This document shows, piece after piece, positions 8,247 to 17,585 of a stretch of DNA of 64,000 nucleotides. Position 1 is the first letter of the stretch. Each line of letters begins with the position of its first letter. The stretch covers positions 1,469,001 through 1,533,000 of the forward strand of contig NZ_CP118225.1 in NCBI RefSeq assembly GCF_028768465.1, written 5' to 3'. A model generated the notes under the pieces. The model saw only the letters and a program-made list of their open reading frames with translations. It did not search any database and was not told where the DNA came from. Both the position numbers and the translations under genes were made by a program. The stretch is from Rhodopirellula sp. P2 (GTDB lineage Bacteria > Planctomycetota > Planctomycetia > Pirellulales > Pirellulaceae).

Positions 8247-9476
8247 TCAGGGAGCAACTGGGCTAGCTGGTTGTGGTGGGAAGACGCTGTCGTCGTCGTC
8301 ATCCAGCGAAGCTGCGATGATGCCCAAGCCAGCCAACGAGGCGATTCCGCCCAGTCCGCCGCCGAAGCCACCGCCTCCGCCGCCACCTGAAAATCCGCCG
8401 CCGCCACCGCCGGAGAATCCGCCACCGCCGACAGGGTTACCGAAAGAGTCCACTGGATTGCCGAAGGCATCCACAGCGGTTCCGAAACCGTCTTCCACAA
8501 TCATGCCATCGTCGATGATGGTTTCTTCGACGACGATCGATTCTGTGATCACAACTTCATTGCAAGCTTGAATGGCCATTGGCAAGGGAGCGACTTGCAT
8601 CGCGAATTGTGGGCAGCAGCAGTTGTTGTGCTTGCGATGTCCAAATCCAACAAAGGTTTCGTTGTTGGCGTTGACCAAAGCGGTTTCGGTGTTGGCAGTC
8701 GCTTCGTCGACCAGTTCAAAACCAGCCATTCCCAATCCGGACAATCCAATTGCCAAGATCGAGTATTCACCAGGTTCGACGCCTGCGAATTCGAACGATC
8801 CATCGCGATTGCTGACAACACGGTCAACCGTTTCGCCATCGTGGATCAAGAAAATGTTCAAGAGTCCAGCATCGCTCAGGGTGCGGCCTTCGGCACCAGC
8901 CATGTGGATGCGGCCTTTCATGCCACCGTTGGATTGAGCGACACGGAACAGGTTCTCGCCAACCACTTGGCTCGAGATCCCCTTCAGGTCCGCGTTGGCA
9001 ATCGAAGTCAGGCTGTCTTTGCCAGCAGGTGGCAAGTAGCGGATGATCGACGATTTGATGATCGAGTAGTCGATGCCAGCCGCTGCGATTTCGGCGGTCT
9101 TGGGATACATGTCCGAAGAAGCCATGTCGTCGCTGACAACGTGCATGGCACAGCATGCGAAGATGCCATCCGCACGAGCCGAAAGAGCGTAAACGCCAGG
9201 GTTCACACCACTGAAGGTGAAGTCGCCTTCGGCGTTGCTCTGCGAACGCAAGGTCTTGCCCGATGCGTCGGTCATGACGATGGTCGCGTCGGCAATCGTT
9301 TCGGACGATCCGTCTGCTGAAGGCAGAATCAAACGACCCGAAAGTTCACCCGCAACTTCGGGATTCACCCATTGGGGAACCGTCAGGTGGTCATTCAATT
9401 TGATGTTCGAATCTTGGGCGACAGCGATGGTCATCGTCATCGCAAGCATGCCAGCAAGGGCAGCAAAGCGTTTCAT
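8247..9476 (-). CDS. Secreted Gly-rich protein with carboxypeptidase-regulatory-like domains
   Basis: The chosen ATG (residue 16 of the longer frame) begins MKRFAALAGMLAMTMTIAVA, a clear signal peptide ending near AVAQ. The 409-residue product has two beta-sandwich segments of the carboxypeptidase-regulatory/CNA-B type: SGRLILPSADG to GVYALSARADGIF, and KGRIHMAGAEGRTLSD to GEYSILAIGLSG. A VDAFGNPVDSFGNPVGGGG repeat leads into long glycine runs, an Ile/Ala-rich segment, an Asp5 run and a Pro-rich tail. An exported surface or matrix protein is inferred. Alone between spacers; transcription ends at a strong terminator. Confidence 0.75.
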   Translation of the reverse strand: MKRFAALAGMLAMTMTIAVAQDSNIKLNDHLTVPQWVNPEVAGELSGRLILPSADGSSETIADATIVMTDASGKTLRSQSNAEGDFTFSGVNPGVYALSARADGIFACCAMHVVSDDMASSDMYPKTAEIAAAGIDYSIIKSSIIRYLPPAGKDSLTSIANADLKGISSQVVGENLFRVAQSNGGMKGRIHMAGAEGRTLSDAGLLNIFLIHDGETVDRVVSNRDGSFEFAGVEPGEYSILAIGLSGLGMAGFELVDEATANTETALVNANNETFVGFGHRKHNNCCCPQFAMQVAPLPMAIQACNEVVITESIVVEETIIDDGMIVEDGFGTAVDAFGNPVDSFGNPVGGGGFSGGGGGGFSGGGGGGGFGGGLGGIASLAGLGIIAASLDDDDDSVFPPQPASPVAP

Positions 9477-9970
9477 GGTGTGTCTCTGGTTAGGGTGTCT
9501 CAATTGCCTAAATACATTCAAAATCCAAGTCGAGATGGATTCTCTGCTCAGATGCCCAACAGTTTTGTCCGAATCGCACCGAAAGTCACGGCAAAATCAC
9601 CGAGAAAAATGAAATAGTGGGAGATTGGGTAAGTTGTGCGAGCGAAGTGTAGGCAGGATGAGGGGCTGGGACAAGATTCGTTGTGTGAATGATGGGTGAA
9701 TTGCCCTCAGATCAGCCCTTGCAGCGATTTTGTGGCAGATCGGACACATCGCGTTCAGGAGAAAGTTTTCTGCTGCGGGACTGGTGTTGAATGACGGACG
9801 GGTTTTTGGGGTTCAAGATTCCTGGTTCCCAGGATTCCTTGTTCCCAGGCTCCGCCTGGGAACACACTGTCTTGGAGGCTCCGCCTCCCGATTCTGTTTC
9901 AGCAGGCGGAGCCTGCCGTGCATGGCGTTCCCAGGCAGAGCCTGGGAACGAGAAAAAGACGCCTCACGGC
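9477..9970. other. Spacer with a cluster of palindromes
   Basis: This 494-bp stretch has no supported gene. Its left part should hold the promoter of the minus-strand Gly-rich protein gene. Its right part contains four consecutive hairpins (9841-9949) next to the 3' end of the methyltransferase gene. Confidence 0.7.
9841..9949. repeat. Four-hairpin palindromic (REP-like) block
   Basis: Four perfect hairpins follow each other: 9841-9863 (10-bp arms, GTTCCCAGGC, loop TCC), 9874-9888 (GGAGGC, loop TCC), 9902-9916 (GCAGGC, loop GGA) and 9927-9949 (GTTCCCAGGC, loop AGA). All have a 3-nt loop and share an AGGC/GCCT core, and the outer two have identical arms. This resembles a bacterial REP/BIME cluster. 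It lies just beyond the stop of the methyltransferase gene. Confidence 0.85.
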
Positions 9971-11044
9971 TCAGGCGGGCATCGTCACGGCGACGCAGAC
10001 TTCGCAGCGGTTGCGAGCCAATTGGCGGACTTCCAATCGCTCGACTCCCCAGGTGCGAATGAAATTGCACCAGCGTTCCACGTGGGCCGCGTTTTCGTAT
10101 TCGCCGAGCTTCATGGTGATCAGCAAACCTCGGAAACTCGTTTCCCGACTGTCCACCATGTTGCGGACGGTGCTGAGTGTGGCATCCGGTTTGACCGTCG
10201 AGTCGACCAGCAACCACTTGGCGCCGCGAAAAACTCGTCGTGGCAGGTCACCCGCCCGAGCGGGGTAGTGGATGAAGCGGGGATGGTCGGCGATCCGCGG
10301 GTCCATTTCCGCTGGGTCGACGCCGATGACCTGCATTCCCAGTTCCAGCAATCGGCCGCAGGCTCCGCCGGGAGCACTTCCAACTTCCACGGCCAAGTCA
10401 CCGGGACGCATGTCGAAGCCACTCCAAGCGATTGATTCCGCCGCTTTGAAATAGGCTCGGGAAATCGGTTCGTAGGCCGGTTCAATGGGTTGGACACCGC
10501 CCGGCCAACGTGTTGGCAGCGTGGTGGATTCGTGAGTTCCAAAGAACCACTGAGAGGGATCGACCAGCACCACATCCAGGATGCGTTGGCCGTTCTCGGC
10601 GATTTGGTTTGGGCGAGCGCACAACAATCCAGGCCCTTCCGAGGCCGACGCGTCGTGCAGAGCCGACCAGATCTCGTCGGCAACCGCCGCCGAAACTTCA
10701 TCGATGCCGGGTTCAAAATCGAACCGGCCAATCGCGGTGCGGTCTCGCGGCCAAACATGCAATTGGTCAAACGGCACCTTTTCGGAGGCGATGGCTTGTT
10801 GCAGTTTCTCGATCATCACGGATGAATGATCGCTCTTGGCCGACCCCAGTGATCGAGACGCGGTCCGAATGAAGACGCCGGTGGGTGGTTGCCGTTTTTG
10901 ATCGTGTTTGGCGGTGACAAAGCCCGGACGCGAAAACGCCAGACGCCATCCTTCGCTGGCAATCTGTTCTTTGACCAAAGTCTCGGCGCCGTGGGCGCAG
11001 CACATCATTGCAAACGAGCTTTGTGTGTTGGAATCGATGGTCAA
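9971..11044 (-). CDS. RlmM/FtsJ-like rRNA 2'-O-ribose methyltransferase
   Basis: This 357-residue protein has an N-terminal THUMP-like portion and a C-terminal Rossmann methyltransferase domain. SRAYFKAAE (194-202) matches the RrmJ/RlmM catalytic-lysine segment, VEVGSAPGGACGRLLELG (219-236) is the SAM-binding loop, and VIGVDPAEMD follows. RlmM-type enzymes methylate a 23S rRNA ribose, so that role is likely. The longest frame starts at a TTG that overlaps the mnmG stop; a tandem ATG at 11008/11005 is an alternative start, giving about 345 residues. Co-transcription with mnmG is likely. Confidence 0.78.
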   Translation of the reverse strand: MTIDSNTQSSFAMMCCAHGAETLVKEQIASEGWRLAFSRPGFVTAKHDQKRQPPTGVFIRTASRSLGSAKSDHSSVMIEKLQQAIASEKVPFDQLHVWPRDRTAIGRFDFEPGIDEVSAAVADEIWSALHDASASEGPGLLCARPNQIAENGQRILDVVLVDPSQWFFGTHESTTLPTRWPGGVQPIEPAYEPISRAYFKAAESIAWSGFDMRPGDLAVEVGSAPGGACGRLLELGMQVIGVDPAEMDPRIADHPRFIHYPARAGDLPRRVFRGAKWLLVDSTVKPDATLSTVRNMVDSRETSFRGLLITMKLGEYENAAHVERWCNFIRTWGVERLEVRQLARNRCEVCVAVTMPA

Positions 11045-13044
11045 GGGGAATCCGGAACTGAGGAGGTGGGTTGAGTGGTGTCGGTGTCGGAGGAGACGTG
11101 GTTGTCAACAGACGCGGGGGGCGTCGCTTGTGAGAGCGAATGGTTTTCAAGGTGAGCGAGCACGAGTGCCAAGTCCGCCGGCGTGATCCCGCTGATCCGT
11201 TTGGCTTGTCCCAAGTTCAACGGGCGAATTTTCGTGAGCTTTTCCTTCGCTTCGTTGCGAAGCGGTCCAATTCGATCGTAGTCAAACGAAACGGGGATCG
11301 CTTTTTCAGCGTGCCGCGATTGCTTGTGAACTTCCGCTTGTTGGCGATCGATGTAGCCGGCGTACTTGATATCGATGGCGCACTGTTCAGCGGCTCCTTT
11401 TCCAATGCTCGCCAGTTCAGGGACTTGTTCCGCGATCACGTCCCAGGTCACCTCGGGGCGACGCAGGTAGACGTCGCCGCGAACGGTTGGGCCGGTTTCA
11501 GGTTGGATCTTGGATTGTTGCAGCAGCTTGGTCCCGCGTTCGATTTCGGCCAGTTTTTGATGGAATCGTTCGCGCCGAGCGGCGTCGATCAGCCCCAGTT
11601 CATCGGCTTGAGGCGTCAGCCGGCGGTCGGCGTTGTCCTGTCGCAGCAGCAACCGATATTCAGCGCGGCTGGTGAACATTCGGTAGGGCTCATCGGTGCC
11701 GCTGGTCACCAAGTCATCGACCAGCACGCCGATGTAAGCGTCTTGTCGGGAGGGCACCCAAGGCGTTTGGGAAGCGGCGGTCCGGGCGGCGTTCAAGCCC
11801 GCGATCAGGCCTTGTCCGGCGGCTTCTTCATATCCTGTTGTGCCGTTGATTTGCCCGGCAAAGAACAGCCCCGCGACCGCTTTGGATTCCAGGTGCGGCC
11901 ACAGCTGAGTGGGCGGGCAGTAGTCGTATTCGACGGCGTACCCGTAACGCATGATCGCGGCGTTTTCCAAGCCCGGGATGCAGCGGAACATCGCGTCTTG
12001 AACGTCACGCGGCAGGCTGGTCGAGATGCCGTTGACGTACACCTCGCACGTTTGCCGGCCTTCGGGTTCGAGGAACAGCTGGTGGCTGGATTTGTCAGCA
12101 AAGCGGACGACTTTGTCTTCGATCGACGGGCAATAGCGAGGGCCGCGTGAGTCGATTTGGCCGCTGTACATCGGGGCTCGATCCAAGTTCGCTCGGATCA
12201 GATCATGCACCCGTTCGTTGGTGTGCGCGATGTGGCACGCCATCTGAGGTGAGCGGATCGCATCGTTGAGATAGCTGAATGGCTGCGGGTCATCGTCACC
12301 GGGTTGCTCTTCCAATCCCGAGTAGTCAATCGTGCGAGCGTTGAGTCGCGGCGGCGTGCCGGTTTTGAACCGATCCAGCGTGAACCCCATTCGATGCAGC
12401 GCGCCGCTGAGTCCGGCGGTGGTTCCTTCGCCCGCGCGACCTCCGGCGGATTGCGATTTCCCGGTGTGCATGATCGCTTGCAAGAACGTCCCGGTCGTCA
12501 GAATCACCGTGGGGGCGTGATAAACCGCGTCCCCCCGGACTCGCACGCCGATGACCCGCTGGGTTGCCAAGCGGTCTTGCCCCGCGGGGATCGGTTCGGT
12601 GATCAAGTCCTCGACGGTCTCTTGCCGCAGGTCGAGATTGGGTTGGGTCTCGATCCGATACTTGATGAAATTCTGGTAGGCCTTTTTGTCCGCTTGAGCG
12701 CGGGGGCTGTGCATCGCCGGGCCTTTGCGGCGATTGAGCATCCGGAATTGGATCCCCGTGGCGTCGATCGCTTCGCCCATCAAGCCACCCAGAGCGTCGA
12801 CTTCGCGAACGATTTGTCCCTTTGCGACGCCGCCGATGGCTGGGTTGCAGGACATTTGCCCGACCGTGTCCAGGTTCGTCGTCAGGAGTGCGGTTTTAGC
12901 GCCCAGGCGAGCTGCAGCAGCAGCGGCTTCGGTTCCCGCGTGACCGGCTCCGATGACGACGACATCGTAGTCATAGCGATTTTGAGGATTGTTCGTGGTC
13001 AATGGTTGAAGTCCACAGTCGGGAAACGCCGATGTTCGAAACAC
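11041..13044 (-). CDS. mnmG: tRNA uridine-5-carboxymethylaminomethyl synthesis enzyme MnmG
   Basis: This 667-residue FAD protein shows all MnmG/GidA hallmarks: VVVIGAGHAGTEAAAAAARL, GQMSCNPAIGGVAKGQIV, VDALGGLMG, MLNRRKGPA and PRAQADK, then the C-terminal helical domain ending in VLAHLENH, with an extra Ser/Thr/Pro tail of about 30 residues. With MnmE it modifies the wobble uridine of tRNAs. The start shown is a GTG; a TTG about 14 codons later would better match the usual family N-terminus. No mnmE is nearby. The downstream methyltransferase overlaps its stop. Confidence 0.96.
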   Translation of the reverse strand: MFRTSAFPDCGLQPLTTNNPQNRYDYDVVVIGAGHAGTEAAAAAARLGAKTALLTTNLDTVGQMSCNPAIGGVAKGQIVREVDALGGLMGEAIDATGIQFRMLNRRKGPAMHSPRAQADKKAYQNFIKYRIETQPNLDLRQETVEDLITEPIPAGQDRLATQRVIGVRVRGDAVYHAPTVILTTGTFLQAIMHTGKSQSAGGRAGEGTTAGLSGALHRMGFTLDRFKTGTPPRLNARTIDYSGLEEQPGDDDPQPFSYLNDAIRSPQMACHIAHTNERVHDLIRANLDRAPMYSGQIDSRGPRYCPSIEDKVVRFADKSSHQLFLEPEGRQTCEVYVNGISTSLPRDVQDAMFRCIPGLENAAIMRYGYAVEYDYCPPTQLWPHLESKAVAGLFFAGQINGTTGYEEAAGQGLIAGLNAARTAASQTPWVPSRQDAYIGVLVDDLVTSGTDEPYRMFTSRAEYRLLLRQDNADRRLTPQADELGLIDAARRERFHQKLAEIERGTKLLQQSKIQPETGPTVRGDVYLRRPEVTWDVIAEQVPELASIGKGAAEQCAIDIKYAGYIDRQQAEVHKQSRHAEKAIPVSFDYDRIGPLRNEAKEKLTKIRPLNLGQAKRISGITPADLALVLAHLENHSLSQATPPASVDNHVSSDTDTTQPTSSVPDSP

Positions 13045-13102
13045 GGATTGTCTATGCGCGGTGGCGCTCGAAATTCACGCCCAACCAGATTTTGACCAAA
13101 CC

Positions 13103-15430
13103 ATGCGATTTGACCAGCACCAAAGTCGTTTGATCCGTCGCTCAGCCGCGTTTCGGCGTGCTTTGCTAGCGGCAGCCGCCGTGGCAGGATTGGCCGGTGG
13201 CGCGGTGACGGATTCGCGGGCCACGTCGGCTCAGGAAGTGGTCGATGTGATCATGAATTCGGATTCGTTCCAAATTCCATTCAACATTGCGACCGCAGGG
13301 ACGGCACCCGCCGAAGTGCAATTGTACGTGGCGGTTCCCGCAAACCAACCCAATCCGGCGGATCTGTCAGAAACATCTCCGGGGAACTCGTCCGAATTTC
13401 GTTCGGTGCCGTCCCCGCAAGCCAATCCGTACGCCGAAGTGGGCTCGCGGAGCCTTCCCGGTGGAGCGCCCGGCCAGTGGAAGCTGCTCGATCGCCAGCC
13501 ACCGGACGCTCGCCAGTTTGATATTCGCAAATCCGGCGAAGGGACGTTCTGGTTTGCCACTCGAACGCTGGATGTCAACGGACGCCCGTACCCACCGGGG
13601 CCGATCGTTCCCGAATTGAAGGTGGTGGTGGACACCCAAGGCCCCCAGGTTGATCTGCAGGCCGATGCGGATGCGGATGGACGAGTTGTCGCCAAGTTTT
13701 CGATCCAAGATGCCACCGAAGTCCGCCAACTGACGGTTCACTACGTGACCGACACGACTCGCCGCTGGCAGCTGGCGACGTTGGAGCGAGAGGGAAACAC
13801 CGGCCGGTTGCAGCTGCATCCCGAGGATGATTGGAAGCAATTGTCCCTGCGGCTCCGGGCGCTTGACCAAGCGGGCAACGAAACCATCGTCAGCGAACTG
13901 GTCCAGAAACCACGGGTCGCATCGAAAGCCACCACACGATTTGCATCCGGCCCCAACGGCTATGGTCCCTCGTTTGGGCAGGGGATTTTCCAAGGGTTTG
14001 GAGATTTGCCGGGCGGGGCGTCCAATTCCACCAGCGGTCCTGCCGCGCTGGATGGGCCCGAGATGCTGCCCTTGCCTTCGGGAATGATGCCAGAACCTGT
14101 TTCGCCCGTGACTCCTGGCGGCGGAAGTCAGACTTCTGAACCTTCGGGCCTGCTTCCGATGGGGGCGATGGGAGGTGTGGAAGACATTCGCACTCCTGAT
14201 GCAGAAGACTTGCCCGCACCAACGCGTCCTCAAACGCCTGCTGAAGCGATGCGCCCGCTCGATGCACCCGCTCCTCAGGGGCAGACGCCTTCGCCTGTTT
14301 CCGAAACACCGCTGCTGCCCAGCCCTCAGGTGCCCAGCCCTCAGGTGCCCAATCAGCAAGTGCCCAATCAACAAGTGCCCAATCAACAAGTGCCAGCCGC
14401 TCAGGTTCCGGCACAAGGATCCCCCAGTGGTTCCTCCGCCTCGGAACCCGAGACGCCATTCCACGCGGGACCCGCGCTGCCGGAGTCGATTGCCGCGCCG
14501 GCAGGTCTCAACACCAACGCACCGTCTCAGCTGAACGCTCCGGAACCGAATCCGCCGGTGGATGGGATTCAGCGTTCCAAAGAACCGGTTCCGTCGCCTT
14601 GGTCGCCCATCACCGGTGATCGCAAAAGTCGTGATCCGTTGTCGGCCGGCAGCGCATCCGGCAATCCATCTGCTGGACGCTCGGCTGAGGCTCCTTCTGA
14701 AATGCGGTATGAGTCGCAGCGAGCCAGTTCCGCGACGATGGAGCGAACCACGTTGGATCCCCGTGAAACATTGGACCTGAAACGGTTGGCGGAACGGTCC
14801 GTGATTCGGCACAGCGACAGCAATCGATTCAGCTTGGATTTTGAAATCGAAGCGATTGGCGGCCGCGGCGTCGAAGCGATTGAGTTGTATGGGACCACCG
14901 ATGGCGGCCTGAATTGGAAACGCTGGGGCACTGATCCCGACAAAGCCAGCCCGTTTGACATCGAAACCAACGGCGAAGGCATCTTCGGATTCCAAATCGT
15001 GGTCGTCGCCGCCAATGGCTTGACCAGCCCCCGACCGCTCAGCGGTGACGCACCCGACATTGTGGTGGTGGTCGACCAGACTGAACCCGAGGTCAGCATC
15101 ACCGGGGCTCGTTACGGGGAAGCCGATCGTGCCGGATCGTTGGTGATCGCATACCGATGCCAAGATCAATATTTGATGTCGCGTCCGATCACACTTTCCT
15201 TTAGTGATACACCTGAAGGACCATGGACCACCATCGCCGCTGGGTTGCGAAACCTGGGTGACTACGTGTGGCCTGCGGACCCTCAATTACCACGTCAGAT
15301 CTATTTGCGAATCGATGCCACGGACCAAGCTGGCAATGTCGGCAGTTACGTGCTCGATCAACCGGTGGACACTCGTGGGTTGGCCCCGCGAGCTCGCATT
15401 CGTGCGTTCCGATCCATCTCCAGTCGATAG
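13103..15430 (+). CDS. Secreted protein with Ig-like domains and Pro/Gln-rich linker
   Basis: The ATG at 13103 gives 775 residues beginning with a basic stretch and hydrophobic core (RALLAAAAVAGLAGGA), a signal peptide ending near ATSAQ. Two similar beta-rich regions, about 40-280 and 500-775, contain VHYVTDTTRRWQLAT and VIAYRCQDQYLMSRPI style strands and a repeated RALDQAGN/RIDATDQAGN turn. They are separated by some 250 residues rich in Pro, Gly, Ser and Gln, with a pentapeptide repeat at 14315-14416. Function unknown; a cell-envelope or matrix protein is inferred. A GTG at 13061 would extend the N-terminus by 14 residues. Confidence 0.72.
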   Translation: MRFDQHQSRLIRRSAAFRRALLAAAAVAGLAGGAVTDSRATSAQEVVDVIMNSDSFQIPFNIATAGTAPAEVQLYVAVPANQPNPADLSETSPGNSSEFRSVPSPQANPYAEVGSRSLPGGAPGQWKLLDRQPPDARQFDIRKSGEGTFWFATRTLDVNGRPYPPGPIVPELKVVVDTQGPQVDLQADADADGRVVAKFSIQDATEVRQLTVHYVTDTTRRWQLATLEREGNTGRLQLHPEDDWKQLSLRLRALDQAGNETIVSELVQKPRVASKATTRFASGPNGYGPSFGQGIFQGFGDLPGGASNSTSGPAALDGPEMLPLPSGMMPEPVSPVTPGGGSQTSEPSGLLPMGAMGGVEDIRTPDAEDLPAPTRPQTPAEAMRPLDAPAPQGQTPSPVSETPLLPSPQVPSPQVPNQQVPNQQVPNQQVPAAQVPAQGSPSGSSASEPETPFHAGPALPESIAAPAGLNTNAPSQLNAPEPNPPVDGIQRSKEPVPSPWSPITGDRKSRDPLSAGSASGNPSAGRSAEAPSEMRYESQRASSATMERTTLDPRETLDLKRLAERSVIRHSDSNRFSLDFEIEAIGGRGVEAIELYGTTDGGLNWKRWGTDPDKASPFDIETNGEGIFGFQIVVVAANGLTSPRPLSGDAPDIVVVVDQTEPEVSITGARYGEADRAGSLVIAYRCQDQYLMSRPITLSFSDTPEGPWTTIAAGLRNLGDYVWPADPQLPRQIYLRIDATDQAGNVGSYVLDQPVDTRGLAPRARIRAFRSISSR
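14315..14416 (+). repeat. 15-bp tandem repeat encoding VPxxQ
   Basis: About seven 15-bp units inside the secreted-protein gene encode LPSPQ, VPSPQ, VPNQQ three times, VPAAQ and VPAQ. The three central units are nearly identical at the DNA level, so length variation by slippage is expected without loss of frame. Confidence 0.9.
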
Positions 15431-15487
15431 TGGTGTCTCGCGTCTGTCGCGTGGTTCACGAATCCTGCTTTTCAACTGATCTTGATT

Positions 15488-16522
15488 ATGTCACTTGAGC
15501 CATCTTCTCCCATGCGGATTCTGCTCGGCCAACCTGGTGATCTTTCTGATTGCATTTTGACATTGCCCGTCGCGTGTTCACTGAAAGAGCATTTCCCGGA
15601 ATCGCATGTCACGATCGCGGTCGGAGTGGAGCAAGCTGACTTCTTGGAGCAGCATTCTGCGATTGACGACGTCATTGAATTGCCAACCCGATGGAACCGG
15701 TCTCCACGTGGCATCCGCAGCGTCAAGCAGACGCTGGATTCGCAGACCTACGAGGTGGCCATCGATTGTGATGATTCCTTTGTTTCTGCCTTGGTTTGTC
15801 AGTTGTCGGGCGCCAATCGCCGAATTGGTTGGGACACGATGCCACGTTTCGCACCCCGACGCCGCTTGCTCAACGAGTTGGTGACACCGGTGTTTCACCA
15901 TGTGGTGGACCGTCGGTTGGAGTTGTTGACGCCGCTCGCCGTGGATCGACCACAAGCCCGGTTTGATTGGCCGGTCGATTCGTCTGATCACCGTTGGGCG
16001 ATGCGATACCGACATCGTTGGGCTGGGCAAGACTTGGCAATGATGGACACCGGGCGGGTTTCCACGTCGGTCGGATGGATGTTTGATCGCTACGCTGCGA
16101 CCGCACGCTATTTGGCGGACCGGTTTCAAATGCATACCATCGTGACCTGGCGAACGTTCGAGGAACGATTGAAGGCGGAGCAGATTGTGGCTTGTGCCGG
16201 GGCCGCCGCTTCGCTGGCACCTGACATGACGCTATCATTGGCCGCCGCACTCAGCCCATTGACTCGGGTTGTGATTGCGGAAGACACTTCGATCTTGCAC
16301 GCATCGGTCGCGGCTGGTGCCAATGTGGTGGGTTTGTATGGTCCACTGGAAGGAACCGGATCGCCTTCCGCTCGCGGACCGTACCAGCAACACGCCTTGG
16401 CAATGGAAAACAAAGCCCGCGGCGGATCGCCCAATCGAGAAGCCATTAACCGGGTCGGCGTCGAACACGTCTGCCAATGGATTGATCAACTTCAGGCTCC
16501 CGCGTTTGCGGAGGCAGCCTAA
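15488..16522 (+). CDS. Glycosyltransferase family 9 (heptosyltransferase-like)
   Basis: This 344-residue protein begins MSLEPSSPMRILLGQPGDLSD; the MRILLGQPGDLSDCILTLPV segment is the N-terminal fold of ADP-heptose:LPS heptosyltransferases. The C-terminal half has EDTSILHASVAAGANVVGLY, where GT9 enzymes bind the sugar nucleotide, and a GPY end motif. It probably adds a heptose or similar sugar to a surface glycolipid in the cytoplasm. The gene lies 57 bp after the secreted protein gene and 26 bp before a GT10 gene, so the two transferases probably form an operon. A second ATG (15512) would also retain the fold. Confidence 0.85.
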   Translation: MSLEPSSPMRILLGQPGDLSDCILTLPVACSLKEHFPESHVTIAVGVEQADFLEQHSAIDDVIELPTRWNRSPRGIRSVKQTLDSQTYEVAIDCDDSFVSALVCQLSGANRRIGWDTMPRFAPRRRLLNELVTPVFHHVVDRRLELLTPLAVDRPQARFDWPVDSSDHRWAMRYRHRWAGQDLAMMDTGRVSTSVGWMFDRYAATARYLADRFQMHTIVTWRTFEERLKAEQIVACAGAAASLAPDMTLSLAAALSPLTRVVIAEDTSILHASVAAGANVVGLYGPLEGTGSPSARGPYQQHALAMENKARGGSPNREAINRVGVEHVCQWIDQLQAPAFAEAA

Positions 16523-16548
16523 CTCCAATCGCTCTTGTCCTCCCTGTT

Positions 16549-17574
16549 ATGACCGACCGCGTTGGCATCGTTCCCTTTGGCAATGCGGCCGAGAGCTACC
16601 ACCGAATGCTGCCCGCATTCCCAGGGACGCTTGGCCAATCTGCTGTGCCTGGTGAATCACGGGATGAACCGCTAGGCCAAGTTCATTTCAGTCACGATTT
16701 GGAGGACGCGGATTGGTTGGTGGTCGCTCATCTGACCGCCGAGGTGCTCCAAACAACGATTCCACGGTCGCGGCGTATTTTGGTGACCGGCGAGCCTTCT
16801 CCTGCGGTCGACATCGGTGCCCGCAATGCCAACCAGTTTGGGATTTTGATCTCGCCCTACAACATCCCGGGTTACACGGGGACTTGGGTTCCCAGTCATG
16901 GTGGATTGCCATGGTTCTTCGGGCGACAAACCGAATCGCTTCGCCGACTGGAAGATCTCGAAGCCTTGCCCGTGCCTGAGAAGTCGCCGACGATCTCCGC
17001 AGTCATCTCCACCAAGGTATTGCACGAAGGCCACCGGCAACGTTTGCGGTTCGTCCATCGGTTGCAAGAAGCGATCGGTGACCGGTTGCACCTGTATGGT
17101 CGCGGAATTCGTGAAGTGAACGACAAAGCCGACGCGATCTTGCCGCATGCGTATCACCTGTCGCTCGAAAATGTCTGCGAGCCGAATTACTGGAGCGAGA
17201 AGATCAGCGATGCGTTCTTGGGATACTCCCTGCCGTTGTATGCGGGTTGCACCAACATTGAAAACTGGTTCGAGCCTGACAGTTACGTGACGCTCCATCT
17301 CGATGACATTGATGGCTCGGTCAAGCAAGTCCAGCAGATCCTCGATAGCGATCTTTACTCGCAGCGTTTGCCCGCGATTCGCCGAAGTCGGGAACGAGTC
17401 CTGCATCACGAAACGCTGTTTCATCTGCTCGCCCGAACGATCGTTGTTAATCCAAGCGACGACCCACGCCTGGCCACGGCAGAAACGATCCACACCAAGC
17501 CGGAACGAACGGTCTGGCAAAAGGTCCGCAAAGAGTTCAAACGCACCTACCACCGACTCACGTTTCGACCGTGA
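16549..17574 (+). CDS. Glycosyltransferase family 10 (fucosyltransferase-like)
   Basis: This 341-residue protein contains, at about 200-240, LSLENVCEPNYWSEKISDAF followed by LGYSLPLYAG, matching the donor-binding signature of GT10 alpha-1,3-fucosyltransferases (Glu-Asn, then a Glu-Lys helix and a Pro-x-Tyr-x-Gly turn). The N-terminal half is a looser GT-B acceptor domain (LVTGEPSPAVDI, GTWVPSHGGLPWFFG). Action on LPS or another surface glycan is likely. Its stop is only about 11 bp before the 287-bp tandem array. Confidence 0.82.
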   Translation: MTDRVGIVPFGNAAESYHRMLPAFPGTLGQSAVPGESRDEPLGQVHFSHDLEDADWLVVAHLTAEVLQTTIPRSRRILVTGEPSPAVDIGARNANQFGILISPYNIPGYTGTWVPSHGGLPWFFGRQTESLRRLEDLEALPVPEKSPTISAVISTKVLHEGHRQRLRFVHRLQEAIGDRLHLYGRGIREVNDKADAILPHAYHLSLENVCEPNYWSEKISDAFLGYSLPLYAGCTNIENWFEPDSYVTLHLDDIDGSVKQVQQILDSDLYSQRLPAIRRSRERVLHHETLFHLLARTIVVNPSDDPRLATAETIHTKPERTVWQKVRKEFKRTYHRLTFRP

Positions 17575-17585
17575 CGAAGGGGCCC

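Noticed and set aside
13367-15286. A 639-codon minus-strand frame opposite the secreted Pro-rich protein
   Set aside because: It is Arg/His-rich with no motif; the plus-strand frame has a signal peptide, regular repeats and in-frame structure.
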